This document shows, piece after piece, positions 35,746 to 43,933 of a stretch of 64,000 bases of DNA (the first letter of the stretch is position 1; each line of letters starts with the position of its first letter). Where the stretch lies: positions 2,666,001-2,730,000 of the forward strand of contig FNSS01000001.1 in the NCBI GenBank assembly GCA_900104855.1. The letters run 5' to 3'. The stretch is from Rhizobiales bacterium GAS188 (GTDB lineage: Bacteria; Pseudomonadota; Alphaproteobacteria; Rhizobiales; Beijerinckiaceae). Made by a program: the position numbers and the translations under genes. The notes under the pieces are model-generated. The model did not search any database. It was given only the letters and a program-made list of their open reading frames with translations, and was not told the DNA's origin.

Positions 35746-37182
35746 TCACGCCGCCAGCCGCCCGTCGAGCGGAAACACCTTTGCGGGGTTCAGCAGCCAG
35801 CCAGGATCGAAGGCTGCCCGCACCCGCATCTGCTGGTCGAGATCGGTCGGCGTGAACTGGCAGCCCATCAGGTCGCGCTTCTCGATACCGACGCCATGCT
35901 CGCCCGTGAGGCAGCCGCCAACCTCGACGCAGAGCTTGAGGATATCGGCGCCGGCGGCTTCGGCCTTCCTCTGCTCCTGCGCGTCATTGACGTTGTAGAG
36001 GATCAGGGGATGCATGTTGCCGTCGCCCGCATGGAACACATTGGCGACGCGCAGCCCGTAGCTCGCCACGATCTCGGAGGTGCGGCGCAGCACATGGCAG
36101 AGCTGGCCGGTCGGCACCGTGCCGTCCATGCAGATATAATCGGCGACCCGGCCGGTGGCGCCGAAGGCGGATTTGCGGCCCTTCCAGATCAGCGCCGTCT
36201 CCATGGCGGAGCGGCTCTCCTTGATCACCGACACGCCATGTTGCTTGGCGATGGCGATGATCTTGGCGAGCTCGGCCTCCATCTCGGCTGCCGACCCTTC
36301 GACCTCGATGATCAGCATCGCCTCGACGTCGAGCGGATAGCCCGCATGCGCGAAATCCTCGCAGATGCGGATGGCGGGCGCGTCCATGAACTCCATGGCG
36401 ACCGGGATGATGCCGGCCCCGATGATGGCCGCAACAGCCGCAGCCGCCGCCTCGCTCGACGCGAAGCCGAACAGCACGGGCCGCGCGCCTTCGGCCGAGC
36501 GCAGGATGCGCACCGTCGCCTCGGTGACGATGCCGAGCTGGCCTTCCGCGCCGCAGACGAGGGCGAGGAGATCATAGCCGCCGGCATCGAGCGCCTGGCC
36601 GCCGAGATCGACAATCGTGCCGTCGACCAGCACCATGCGCAGGCCGAGCAGGTTGTTGGTGGTGACGCCGTATTTCAGGCAATGGGCTCCGCCCGAATTC
36701 ATGCCCACATTGCCGCCGATGCTGCAGGCGAGCTGCGAGGACGGATCGGGTGCGTAGAAGAATCCCTCATACGCCACCGCGTCCGAGATGGCGAGATTGG
36801 TGACGCCCGCCTCGACGCGAGCGGTACGATTGGCGAAGTCGACGTCGAGGACGCGGCTCATGCGCGCGACGCAGACCACCACCGCATCTTCCTGCGGGAT
36901 GGCGCCGCCGGATAGCGAGGTGCCGGCTCCGCGCGGGATCACCGGCACGCCCTCGCGATGCAGATAGGCCATGACGGCCGCCACCTCCTCGGTCGAGCCC
37001 GGCAGGACGACGGCGAGCGGCAGGCGCCGATAGGCCGTGAGCGCGTCGGTCTCGAAGACGCGGCGCTCATCCGCCGCGTCGATCACGCCCCCGGACGGCA
37101 TAATACGGCGCAGCCCGGCGACGATCGTGTCGCGTCGCGCCAGGATGCCGCGATCGGGAACCGGAAATGCGATCTCGGACAT
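35746..37182 (-). CDS. glcD: Glycolate oxidase subunit GlcD (FAD-binding)
   Basis: A 478-residue FAD-dependent glycolate/lactate-type dehydrogenase. PCMH FAD-binding motifs are VIPRGAGTSLSGGAIP, SIGGNVGMNSGGAHCLKYG and GAEGQLGIVTEATV; the C-terminal oxidase domain has NVFHAGDGNMHPLIL and LTGEHGVGIEKRDLM with conserved His/Glu residues. ATG 37182 has GGAGGAAAAGGA upstream; the longer open frame runs into tlpA antisense and a repeat. First gene of glcDEF. Confidence 0.95.
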   Translation of the reverse strand: MSEIAFPVPDRGILARRDTIVAGLRRIMPSGGVIDAADERRVFETDALTAYRRLPLAVVLPGSTEEVAAVMAYLHREGVPVIPRGAGTSLSGGAIPQEDAVVVCVARMSRVLDVDFANRTARVEAGVTNLAISDAVAYEGFFYAPDPSSQLACSIGGNVGMNSGGAHCLKYGVTTNNLLGLRMVLVDGTIVDLGGQALDAGGYDLLALVCGAEGQLGIVTEATVRILRSAEGARPVLFGFASSEAAAAAVAAIIGAGIIPVAMEFMDAPAIRICEDFAHAGYPLDVEAMLIIEVEGSAAEMEAELAKIIAIAKQHGVSVIKESRSAMETALIWKGRKSAFGATGRVADYICMDGTVPTGQLCHVLRRTSEIVASYGLRVANVFHAGDGNMHPLILYNVNDAQEQRKAEAAGADILKLCVEVGGCLTGEHGVGIEKRDLMGCQFTPTDLDQQMRVRAAFDPGWLLNPAKVFPLDGRLAA

Positions 37183-37255
37183 GTCCTTTTCCTCCCGGCT
37201 TAGTGAGGCTTGGAGTGTAGCAGCCCACGGGCCAGCGATCCAAGCGCTGAGCGCG

Positions 37256-37341
37256 TGGGACCGCGACCGTCCCGGTCGCCCTTTCCTCCCGGCGTGGAGG
37301 CCTCGCCATTCGCAAGTGCGGGCGGGGACGCCCGCGGTCCC
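37256..37341. repeat. Dispersed GGGACCG/GGTCCC-type repeat, family C, copy 2
   Basis: Starts TGGGACCGCGACCGTCCCGG and ends GGGACGCCCGCGGTCCCA, the outer ends being inverted complements. It sits between glcD and the tlpA stop, abutting the latter by two bases. Confidence 0.75.
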
Positions 37342-37343
37342 AG

Positions 37344-37970
37344 TTAGCGCGGCAGCGCCGCCTTCACCAATGCAGCGGCATCGGCGCTGCCCCAATCGGC
37401 CGCGCCGTTGATGACGCCGAGCGCGCAGCCATCCGCGCCCACCAGCACCGAGACCGGCAATCCCTCGACCTTGGTCGCAGCCTTCAGGTCCTGGAAGACA
37501 TTGACGGACTGGTCGTAGAAATAGCCGAGATGCTTGATGCCGACCTCCTGCAGGAAGGCGCGCGGCTTGTCGGGGTTGCGCTGGTCGATATTGATCGGCA
37601 CCACCTCGAATTTGGGCGAACCGAGATTGCCTTCGAGCTTGTCGAGAGCCGGCATCTCCTCGCGGCAAGGGATGCACCAGGTGGCCCAGAGATTGACGAG
37701 CACCGTCTTGCCCTTGAAATCGGCGAGCTTCCGGGGCGAGCCGCCATCGGCGAAGAAGATGAGGTTTGGGGCGGGCGCTGGATCGTCGAAGATCTGCAGC
37801 GCCGCGAGTTCGCCGACCGCCAAGGGCCTCAGCCGGTCCGCCGTCTGGCGCGCCGCCGTGCAGACGCTGTTGCCGGATGCGCCCCGCGTCGCGTAGAACC
37901 CGCCGGCGGCGACGAGACCGAGGCCCGCCAGGGCGAGGATCGCGATCTGCCGCGCGCTATTCGTCTTCAT
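37344..37970 (-). CDS. tlpA: TlpA-like periplasmic thiol:disulfide oxidoreductase
   Basis: A 208-residue thioredoxin-fold protein with an N-terminal membrane anchor (IAILALAGLGLVAAGGFYAT) and redox motif WCIPC at Cys 99/102. VGLPVSVLVG-like EGLPVSVLVGADG gives the cis-Pro loop. In Bradyrhizobium, TlpA reduces partners needed for cytochrome oxidase copper-site assembly; the position next to argH matches the rhizobial order. ATG 37970, divergent from argH. Confidence 0.9.
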   Translation of the reverse strand: MKTNSARQIAILALAGLGLVAAGGFYATRGASGNSVCTAARQTADRLRPLAVGELAALQIFDDPAPAPNLIFFADGGSPRKLADFKGKTVLVNLWATWCIPCREEMPALDKLEGNLGSPKFEVVPINIDQRNPDKPRAFLQEVGIKHLGYFYDQSVNVFQDLKAATKVEGLPVSVLVGADGCALGVINGAADWGSADAAALVKAALPR

Positions 37971-38063
37971 TGCGATCGCTCCAACTTGGCCCGCAAATTT
38001 CGACCGGCGCTTCCACGAGAGCGGGATCCAATTGACACCGGGTTTCTATCTCTTTGTTTTCAC

Positions 38064-38107
38064 GCATGATCTTGGCCGAAAAGTGGGGCCACTTTTCGGG
38101 ATCATGC
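38064..38107. repeat. Rhizobial GCATGATC...GATCATGC palindromic repeat upstream of argH
   Basis: Outer arms GCATGATC / GATCATGC and inner arms GAAAAGTGG / CCACTTTTC form a near-continuous hairpin. This sequence type is a familiar intergenic palindrome in Rhizobiales genomes. It ends 19 bases before the argH ATG, so it must lie in the leader or promoter. Confidence 0.8.
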
Positions 38108-38126
38108 TGTAGCCGAGGATGACATC

Positions 38127-39512
38127 ATGGCCAACCGGATGTGGGGCGGACGCTACGCCAGCGGCCCCGCCGCCATCATGGAGGAGATCAACGCCTCCAT
38201 CGATTTCGACAAGACGCTGTGGCGCCAGGACATCGAGGGCTCGAAGGCCCATGCGGCAATGCTCGCCAAGCAGCGCATCATCACCGGAAAGGACGCCAAG
38301 ACCATCGCGCGTGGTCTAGACGCGATCGCCGGCGAAATCGAGGCGGGCAGCTTCAAATTTTCGCGCGCGCTCGAGGACATTCATATGAATGTCGAGAGCC
38401 GCCTCGCCGAGCTCATCGGGCCGCCGGCCGGGCGCCTGCACACGGCGCGCTCGCGCAACGACCAGATTGCGCTCGATATGAGGCTATGGGTGCGCGACAC
38501 CATCGACGCGATCGAGGAGGGGCTCGTCGACCTGCAGGGCGCGCTCGCCGAGAAGGCGCTCGCCGAAGCCGCGACCATCATGCCGGGATTCACCCATCTG
38601 CAATCGGCGCAGCCGGTCACCTTCGGCCATCACCTGCTCGCCTATGTGGAGATGCTGGGGCGCGATCGCGGCCGTTTCGCCGATGCGCGCCGGCGCCTGA
38701 ACGAATCCCCGCTCGGCGCGGCTGCGCTCGCCGGCAGCTCCTTTCCGATCGATCGCCATATGACGGCGGCGGCGCTCCGCTTCGACCGGCCGACCGCGAA
38801 TTCGCTCGACTCGGTCGCCGACCGCGATTTCGTGCTCGAGACGCTGGCTGCCGCTTCGATCTGCGCCGTGCATCTGTCGCGCTTCGCCGAAGAAATCGTG
38901 CTGTGGACCTCGGCGCAATTCGGCTTCGTCAAGCTCTCGGACGCCTTCTCGACCGGCTCCTCGATCATGCCGCAGAAGCGCAATCCCGATGCCGCCGAGC
39001 TGGTGCGCGGCAAGACCGGGCGCATCATCGGCGCGCTGGTGGCGATGCTGGTGATGCTCAAGGGCCTGCCGATGACCTATGGCAAGGACATGCAGGAAGA
39101 TAAGGAAGGCACCTTCGACGCGCTCGCCAATCTCAGCCTGTGCGTCGCCGCCATGGCCGGCATGGTGCGGGACATGACGCCCAATGCGGAGCGCATGAAG
39201 AGCGCCGCCGGGGCCGGCCACGCGACCGCGACCGATCTCGCCGACTGGCTGGTGCGCAATCTCGGAATCCCGTTCCGCGAAGCCCATCATGTGACCGGGC
39301 GCATCGTCCAGCTCGCCGATGAGAAGGGCGTCGCCCTGCATCAATTGGCGCTCGGCGACATGCGCGCCGTCGAGCCGCGCATCAGCGAGGATGTGTTCCA
39401 GGTGCTGTCGGTCGAGCGCTCGGTGCGCAGCCGCACATGCTATGGCGGCACGGCGCCGAGCGAAGTGCGCAAGCAGGCCCGGCGCTGGCTCAAGCGGCTG
39501 GCGAAAGCGTGA
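38127..39512 (+). CDS. argH: Argininosuccinate lyase
   Basis: A 461-residue enzyme of the fumarase/aspartase superfamily that splits argininosuccinate into arginine and fumarate. Hallmarks: [11 protein letters not shown] at the N-terminus, [32 protein letters not shown] and the flexible signature loop [17 protein letters not shown] 38127. Downstream is a family C repeat, then lptM. Full family length, no unusual features. Confidence 0.96.
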   Translation: MANRMWGGRYASGPAAIMEEINASIDFDKTLWRQDIEGSKAHAAMLAKQRIITGKDAKTIARGLDAIAGEIEAGSFKFSRALEDIHMNVESRLAELIGPPAGRLHTARSRNDQIALDMRLWVRDTIDAIEEGLVDLQGALAEKALAEAATIMPGFTHLQSAQPVTFGHHLLAYVEMLGRDRGRFADARRRLNESPLGAAALAGSSFPIDRHMTAAALRFDRPTANSLDSVADRDFVLETLAAASICAVHLSRFAEEIVLWTSAQFGFVKLSDAFSTGSSIMPQKRNPDAAELVRGKTGRIIGALVAMLVMLKGLPMTYGKDMQEDKEGTFDALANLSLCVAAMAGMVRDMTPNAERMKSAAGAGHATATDLADWLVRNLGIPFREAHHVTGRIVQLADEKGVALHQLALGDMRAVEPRISEDVFQVLSVERSVRSRTCYGGTAPSEVRKQARRWLKRLAKA

Positions 39513-39531
39513 TCGGCAAGAGTGGTCGAGC

Positions 39532-39617
39532 TAGGACCGCGACCATCCTGGTCGCCCTTCTTCCCGGCGTGGAGCGCTCGCCCTGTGCAAGGGCGGGCGG
39601 GACGCAAGCGGTCCCAA
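39532..39617. repeat. Dispersed GGGACCG/GGTCCC-type repeat, family C, copy 3
   Basis: Begins AGGACCGCGACCATCCTGGTCGCCC and ends with GGGACGCAAGCGGTCCCA-like sequence, colinear with the copies at 18351 and 37256 but more diverged. It lies between argH and lptM. Confidence 0.7.
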
Positions 39618-39807
39618 GGAAGTCCGCATCCCGCGCCGGCCCGAGGCGAATTTTGCTCGCGCGGCGCCCTCAGCCATGATAGGTCGCCCGACGCGGGCGC
39701 CGCGCCATGGATACGTTGGCTTGGCGCCCGTTCCTGTCGCTTTGAGGCATGATGGACGTCTGCGAGGTCGCCTGACCTGTCGGGATCGTGCTCGAGGGAG
39801 TGCTGTG

Positions 39808-40068
39808 GTGGACCGCGATTTCGCACGATATCTACGCCGCTTGGCGGTCCTGGCGCTGATCGCTTGCGCCGCCACGGCTTGCGGCCGCAAGGGCGCGCTC
39901 GAGCCTGCGCCCAAAGCCGATGCGGCGAAGCAGCAGGACGAACAGAAGGCCAGTGGCGACGAGCAGGCGGAAGCGCCGACGGCCGGCGGCCTCGGCAGCC
40001 TGCGCGCCAAGAAGCCGAAGCCGGTGCAGCCGCCGAAGCAATCCTTCATCCTCGACCCGCTGCTGTAA
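39808..40068 (+). CDS. lptM: LptM-type lipoprotein (YifL family)
   Basis: An 86-residue lipoprotein: a basic N-terminus, a hydrophobic stretch (LAVLALIACAATAC) whose last Cys is the lipidation site, then GRKGALEPAPK, matching the CG.KGPLxxP start of LptM, the lipoprotein that helps mature the LPS translocon LptD. The rest is charged and Pro/Lys-rich. Start GTG 39808 has GGGAG seven bases upstream; GTG 39805 is an equal alternative. Its place after argH is typical, but the usual next gene lysA is absent. Confidence 0.85.
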   Translation: MDRDFARYLRRLAVLALIACAATACGRKGALEPAPKADAAKQQDEQKASGDEQAEAPTAGGLGSLRAKKPKPVQPPKQSFILDPLL

Positions 40069-40116
40069 GGTGAGGGGGCGGACGGCGCTCTTGCGGTTGG
40101 ATAAGCGCCGGCGTCT

Positions 40117-40310
40117 GCCTCTCCCCTTGTGGGAGAGGTCGGCTTCGAGGAGCGAAGCGACGAAAAGCCGGGTGAGGGGGGCGGCGCCGACTTACAGGGA
40201 CCTCAACGCCTCGCTGACCTGACCCGACTTACGAAGGCCGTTGCAGCCCCCCTCACCCGGATCACTCCCCATCGGTCGTGATCCGACCTCTCCCACCAGG
40301 GGAGAGGTGG
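40117..40310. repeat. Inverted pair of REP-like elements, family B, copy 2
   Basis: Left unit from CCTCTCCCCTTG at 40119 to the GGTGAGGGGGGC at about 40182; right unit, reversed, from CCCCCCTCACCCGG at about 40247 to GGGGAGAGGTG at 40309. The right unit has a GGATCACTCCCC variant centre, like the right arm at 45405. Between lptM and the convergent ArsR-type gene. Confidence 0.85.
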
Positions 40311-40321
40311 GCGCTGGGCCT

Positions 40322-40999
40322 TCACGCCAACAGCTTCGAGAAGCTGTCGCGCCCCTTCGGCGTGAAGCGCACCACGCGGCTATCCTTGTCGCGCCTCGCC
40401 CAGCCCTTCTCGAAGAGCGTTCCTAAGAAATGCGAGCCGACGGCGCCGGCGATGTGGAAGCGGCGCTCGCTCCAATCGAGGCAGACACGGCAGAGAGGGC
40501 GCCGGTCGCGCTTCAGCGCGTCGATGTCGATGCCGAGCCCGCCAAAGAACCGGTCTCCGGCCTCGGTGACATGGATATGCCGGTCATCGCCCGCGACGAA
40601 GCCCTTGGCGCGCAGCCGGTCGAAGGCCCAGACGCCCATATCGCCGGCCAGGTGATCGTAGCAGATGCGAGCCTGGCGCAGCGCCGGGTCCTTGGGGCCG
40701 AGCTGAGTGCGCAGATGCCCGGTGCGTGCCGCGAGCCCCATCAGGCCTTCCAGGACTTCGGCGACATCCTCGCCCGACAGCCGGAAATAGCGGTGGCGTC
40801 CCTGCTTCTCGACCGTGACCAGATGCGCGGCTTCGAGGCGCGACAGATGCCCGCTCGTCGTCTGCAAGGTGACGCCCGCCTCCTGCGCCAGCTCGGTCGC
40901 CGTCAAGGCGCGGCCATCCATCAGGGCGGTGAGCATGTTGGAGCGGGCCGGGTCGCCGAGCAGCGCCGCGACCGCGGCTACATTCGGTCCTTCTTTCAT
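40322..40999 (-). CDS. ArsR-family transcriptional regulator with C-terminal extension
   Basis: A 225-residue regulator. Residues about 5-85 form an ArsR-type winged HTH (LLGDPARSNMLTALMDGRAL, then TLQTTSGHLSRLEAAHLV and RYFRLSGEDVAEV). The C-terminal 110 residues contain LCRVCLDWSERRFHIAGAVG, a Cys/His-bearing block seen in longer ArsR-like proteins, but no standard metal motif of ArsR proper. It is divergent from a flavin-reductase-like gene with an inverted repeat at 41002-41017 between them. The effector is unknown. Confidence 0.88.
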   Translation of the reverse strand: MKEGPNVAAVAALLGDPARSNMLTALMDGRALTATELAQEAGVTLQTTSGHLSRLEAAHLVTVEKQGRHRYFRLSGEDVAEVLEGLMGLAARTGHLRTQLGPKDPALRQARICYDHLAGDMGVWAFDRLRAKGFVAGDDRHIHVTEAGDRFFGGLGIDIDALKRDRRPLCRVCLDWSERRFHIAGAVGSHFLGTLFEKGWARRDKDSRVVRFTPKGRDSFSKLLA

Positions 41000-41001
41000 A
41001 G

Positions 41002-41017
41002 TTCGGGTTTAGCCGAA
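41002..41017. promoter_or_regulatory. Probable operator for the ArsR-type regulator
   Basis: TTCGG-GTTTAG-CCGAA, a perfect 5-base inverted repeat 2 bases upstream of the regulator's start codon and 65 bases upstream of the divergent flavin reductase start. Placement suits autorepression and control of both genes. Confidence 0.45.
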
Positions 41018-41081
41018 GCATCGAGGTGAAGCAAGCGCCATATGGAGGTCAGCACCATCGACATCTCGAGAGGAGAGCTTC

Positions 41082-41729
41082 ATGACCCGATCGGCCACCC
41101 TGCGCAAAGCCGAAGCGCCGGCGCATCTCACCATCACGCCGTCGATCCTGTATTTCGGAACGCCGGTGGTGCTGATCACCACACAGAACGCCGATGGCAG
41201 CACCAATATCTCGCCGATGTCATCGGCCTGGGCGCTCGGCGACCGCGTCGTGCTCGGCTGCCAGGCGAGCGGCCAGGGCATCGAGAACCTGCTTTTCAAC
41301 CAGGAATGCGTGCTGAACTTCCCCTCGGCGGAGTTGTGGCGCGAGGTCGAGAGCATGGCGCGCGCCACCGGGCGGCCCGAGGTGCCGCCCGGAAAGGCAG
41401 CGATCGGCTATGAATATGTGGCCGACAAATTCGCGCTCGCGGGCCTAAGCCAGATCGCCTCCGAGACCGTCGCGCCGCCGCGCATCGCCGAATGCCCCTT
41501 GCAGTTCGAGGCCGAGTTGATCGAAGCGCGCGCCTCGAACGGGACGGACGGACGTCCTGCCATGTATATCGCCGAAACGCGGGTGAAGCGCGTGCATGCG
41601 CATGCGGACATCGTCATCCCGGGCACGAACCATGTCGACACCGCGCGCTGGGAGCCGCTACTCTATGTGTTCCGGCATTATTTCGGCACGGGCCCCGATC
41701 TCGGGAAGACCTTCAAGGCGGAGTATTGA
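41082..41729 (+). CDS. Flavin reductase-like FMN-binding protein
   Basis: A 215-residue flavin reductase-like (split-barrel) domain protein: ITPSILYFGTPVVLITTQNADG, NISPMSSAWALGDRVVLGCQ and FNQECVLNFPSAELWREVE are conserved family stretches. Such proteins bind FMN and reduce it or act in flavoenzyme systems. AGAGGAGA precedes the ATG at 41082. Likely target of the divergent ArsR-type regulator. No oxygenase partner is adjacent, so the physiological role is open. Confidence 0.88.
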   Translation: MTRSATLRKAEAPAHLTITPSILYFGTPVVLITTQNADGSTNISPMSSAWALGDRVVLGCQASGQGIENLLFNQECVLNFPSAELWREVESMARATGRPEVPPGKAAIGYEYVADKFALAGLSQIASETVAPPRIAECPLQFEAELIEARASNGTDGRPAMYIAETRVKRVHAHADIVIPGTNHVDTARWEPLLYVFRHYFGTGPDLGKTFKAEY

Positions 41730-41778
41730 GCGCGTAGTTGGAATGGGAGAGGGCTGCTGCGCGGATCGCTGCGGGCTT

Positions 41779-41984
41779 CACCTCTCCCCTTGTGGGAGAG
41801 GTCGGAGCCTGAGCGAAGCGAAGGCTCCGGGTGAGGGGGGCAGCTCCTGCTTTCGGAAAAGCAGGTAGGGAGTAGCCATTCCAGGTTGAGTTGAGTTGAT
41901 CTCGCAGAGTCGGCGCTGCCCCCCTCACCCGGCTTCTCATCGCTTCGCTCTTCGAAGCCGACCTCTCCCACAAGGGGAGAGGTG
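41779..41984. repeat. Inverted pair of REP-like elements, family B, copy 3
   Basis: Left unit starts CACCTCTCCCCTTGTGGGAG and runs to about 41850; right unit, reversed, runs from about 41917 to 41984. Closest to copy 1 in sequence. Located between convergent flavin reductase and nusG genes, a place where the rplK operon would be expected. Confidence 0.85.
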
Positions 41985-42008
41985 GGTGTCGGCGCCCTCC
42001 TTGGCGGA

Positions 42009-42539
42009 TCAGAGCTTCTCGACCTGCCCGTATTCGAGCTCGACGGGAGTCGGGCGGCCGAAGATGGAGACCGCGACCTTGAGGCGGGCGCGGATCTCGT
42101 CGATCTCCTCGACCGTGCCGTTGAAGGTCGCGAAGGGGCCGTCCGAGACCCGAACCTGCTCGCCGATGTCGAAATGCACCGAGGGCTTCGGGCGCTCGAC
42201 GCCCTCCTGCACCTGGCCCTTGATCTGCAGGGCTTCGCGCTCGGAGATCGGGTGCGGCTTCTTGTCGGCGCCGAGGAAGCCCGTCACCTTCGGCACATTC
42301 TTGATCAGGTGGAAGACGTCATCGGTCAGGTCGCATTTCACCAGCACGTAGCCCGGGAAGAATTTGCGCTCGGCGTCGACCTTCTTGCCGCGCCGCACCT
42401 CGACGACCTTCTCCATCGGCACGAGGATTTCCTCGAACTTGTCCGAAAGGCCACGCTGAGCCGCCTGGTCCTTGATCGACTGGGCGACCTTGTTCTCGAA
42501 ATTCGAGTAGGCGTGAACGATGTACCAGTGTGCCGCCAT
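42009..42539 (-). CDS. nusG: Transcription termination/antitermination protein NusG
   Basis: A 176-residue NusG: NGN domain (WYIVHAYSNFENKVAQSI through about 110, with FPGYVLVKCDLTD) and a C-terminal KOW domain (GEQVRVSDGPFATFNGTVEEID). It binds RNA polymerase and couples it to Rho and the ribosome. ATG 42539 (MAAHWY) is the conserved start; a TTG five codons upstream is unlikely. Directly follows secE by 4 bases, but rplK is not downstream. Confidence 0.96.
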   Translation of the reverse strand: MAAHWYIVHAYSNFENKVAQSIKDQAAQRGLSDKFEEILVPMEKVVEVRRGKKVDAERKFFPGYVLVKCDLTDDVFHLIKNVPKVTGFLGADKKPHPISEREALQIKGQVQEGVERPKPSVHFDIGEQVRVSDGPFATFNGTVEEIDEIRARLKVAVSIFGRPTPVELEYGQVEKL

Positions 42540-42543
42540 GGTG

Positions 42544-42735
42544 TTAGCGTCCAATCCCGAGAATGAGGCCGACGAACAGGTGCAGCACCTGATCGGCTAG
42601 GAAGAAGAAGGCGGAAGCTGCGAGCACCATCACGAACACGCCGCCCGTGGTGACCAGCGTCTCCTTGCGGGTCGGCCAGGTGACCTTCGCGCCTTCGGAG
42701 CGCACTTCTTGCAGGAATTGAACCGGATTTTCCAT
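42544..42735 (-). CDS. secE: Preprotein translocase subunit SecE
   Basis: A 63-residue one-helix SecE: NPVQFLQEVRSEGAKVTWPT amphipathic region followed by the hydrophobic helix VFVMVLAASAFFFLADQVLH. Forms SecYEG. ATG 42735 with a GGGAT-type ribosome-binding site; the longer frame upstream is not protein. Ends 4 bases before the nusG start. Confidence 0.95.
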   Translation of the reverse strand: MENPVQFLQEVRSEGAKVTWPTRKETLVTTGGVFVMVLAASAFFFLADQVLHLFVGLILGIGR

Positions 42736-42887
42736 CTTGCGATCCCAGTCGCCGTCATTGGCGTCGCTTTCCTCGGCTCCATGCGCAGAGCAAAGCCGCC
42801 GCCGCCAAAAATGAACGGGGCGCGGGACCGTTTGGCCGCGCGCCACCTCAAACAGCCTTATATCTGCGTCAACCGGCTTCGCCAAGA

Positions 42888-42915
42888 GGCAAATTCAACC
42901 GGGCAAATTCAACCG
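42888..42915. repeat. Direct 14-base tandem repeat upstream of secE
   Basis: GGCAAATTCAACCG occurs twice in tandem (42888-42901, 42902-42915), followed by a decayed third copy. It lies in the secE leader/promoter region (42736-42973), which otherwise shows no gene; the tRNA-Trp found upstream of secE in many bacteria was not seen. Confidence 0.7.
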
Positions 42916-42973
42916 GGCGAAATCAAAAGGCGAAGTCAAGGCTTGGCACGGTTGGACCGGACCGAATGAGGCG

Positions 42974-43126
42974 TCAACGGCCGTCCGCGACCGGGATGAT
43001 GGCCGTGATGACCGCGCCTTGATGCTCCGCCTCGACCTTCATGCGCGCCACCGCCGGAGAGGTCGCCCTGACCCTCTGCTCGCGACGCTCCCCGTTCAGC
43101 TCGAACACCACTTTGTATGTGTACAT
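42974..43126 (-). CDS. Small conserved-looking protein of 50 residues
   Basis: A short open frame starting MYTYKVVFELNGERREQRVR and ending IIPVADGR. It has a strong GGGGGG ribosome-binding site about 5 bases before the ATG at 43126 and reads like a compact alpha/beta domain (beta strand, then an ATSPAVARMKVEAEHQG helix, then ITAIIPV strand). Upstream of secE on the same strand. I do not recognise the family; small phage- or plasmid-type DNA-modification accessory proteins have a similar look, but this is only an impression. Confidence 0.55.
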   Translation of the reverse strand: MYTYKVVFELNGERREQRVRATSPAVARMKVEAEHQGAVITAIIPVADGR

Positions 43127-43324
43127 CATGCCCCCCAATGGCCACACGTCTAAAGTGCGCGCCCGCGCAATTCAACCTGGTGGGGGCGCTTTTCGACAGA
43201 AGGTTGGAATGCGGAATGACGTCTGACGAGGTTCACGTCCAGCCGTCGCGGCCTCGCCGGTGGCGGCCGATCGCTGCTTCGGCTAAGAACCCCCGACATC
43301 GACCGGCAAGGTCGGCGAGACTTC

Positions 43325-43378
43325 ATGACGGCAAAGCGCTTGATGGGGGCGAAGCACTTGATGACCGCAAAGCATTTG
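43325..43378 (+). repeat. Three tandem 18-base repeats, each beginning with ATG
   Basis: Units 43325-43342, 43343-43360 and 43361-43378 encode MTAKRL, MGAKHL and MTAKHL. They are imperfect copies, keep frame and place three candidate start codons one after another at the head of the DUF3291-like gene. Confidence 0.85.
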
Positions 43379-43915
43379 GCCCTCTATACATTCGGCGTGC
43401 TTCGCAAACCCTCGGCCGATCCGGTCAATCAGGGCTTCCACGACCGCAATGATCGCAATCTCGCAGCCGTCGAAGCGAGCGACGGCTTCATCGCCCGCTC
43501 CGGCTATGTGGGCGATCCGGGACCCGCGAGCTGGGGCGAGCATGCCTATCCGCGCTTCTTCGTCGATCGCCGGGATGGCCATTCGCCTTCCACCTTGTCG
43601 CTGTGGGAGGATCTGTGCTCACCCATGGCGTTCGCCTATGGCGGCATCCATGCCGAGGCCCTGGAGCATGGCCGGGAATGGTTCCTCGAGCCGGCCTGGC
43701 CGCCTTATGTCCTGTGGTGGGTCGAGGCAGGCGAGGTGCCGGACTGGGCGCAGGGCGTCCTGCGGCACGAATATCTTCACGACCACGGGGCCAGCCCCTT
43801 TGCGTTCGACTTCAAGACCCCGTTCGATGAGGTCGCAAATCCGGCACGTATCGATCGTGAGGTCATCAAGCAGAAGATGCAGGTCAACTCGCTGCGTCAG
43901 GCGAAGCTCTGGTGA
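43325..43915 (+). CDS. DUF3291-like protein
   Basis: A 196-residue protein (184 from the third ATG) with the layout of DUF3291 proteins: LALYTFGVLRKPSADPVNQG near the start, NLAAVEASDGFIARSGY, then FFVDRR...STLSLWEDLCSPMAFAYGG and EWFLEPAWPPYVLWWVEAG. The family resembles dimeric ferredoxin-like monooxygenases but its function is not known. Three possible ATG starts (43325, 43343, 43361) lie in an 18-base triplicated repeat; the third best matches the family start. Confidence 0.75.
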   Translation: MTAKRLMGAKHLMTAKHLALYTFGVLRKPSADPVNQGFHDRNDRNLAAVEASDGFIARSGYVGDPGPASWGEHAYPRFFVDRRDGHSPSTLSLWEDLCSPMAFAYGGIHAEALEHGREWFLEPAWPPYVLWWVEAGEVPDWAQGVLRHEYLHDHGASPFAFDFKTPFDEVANPARIDREVIKQKMQVNSLRQAKLW

Positions 43916-43933
43916 AAGAGTAGCGCCAGCGCT

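Noticed and set aside
42736-42973. tRNA-Trp upstream of secE
   Set aside because: No cloverleaf, T-loop GGTTCGA or CCA-ended acceptor stem could be found on either strand.
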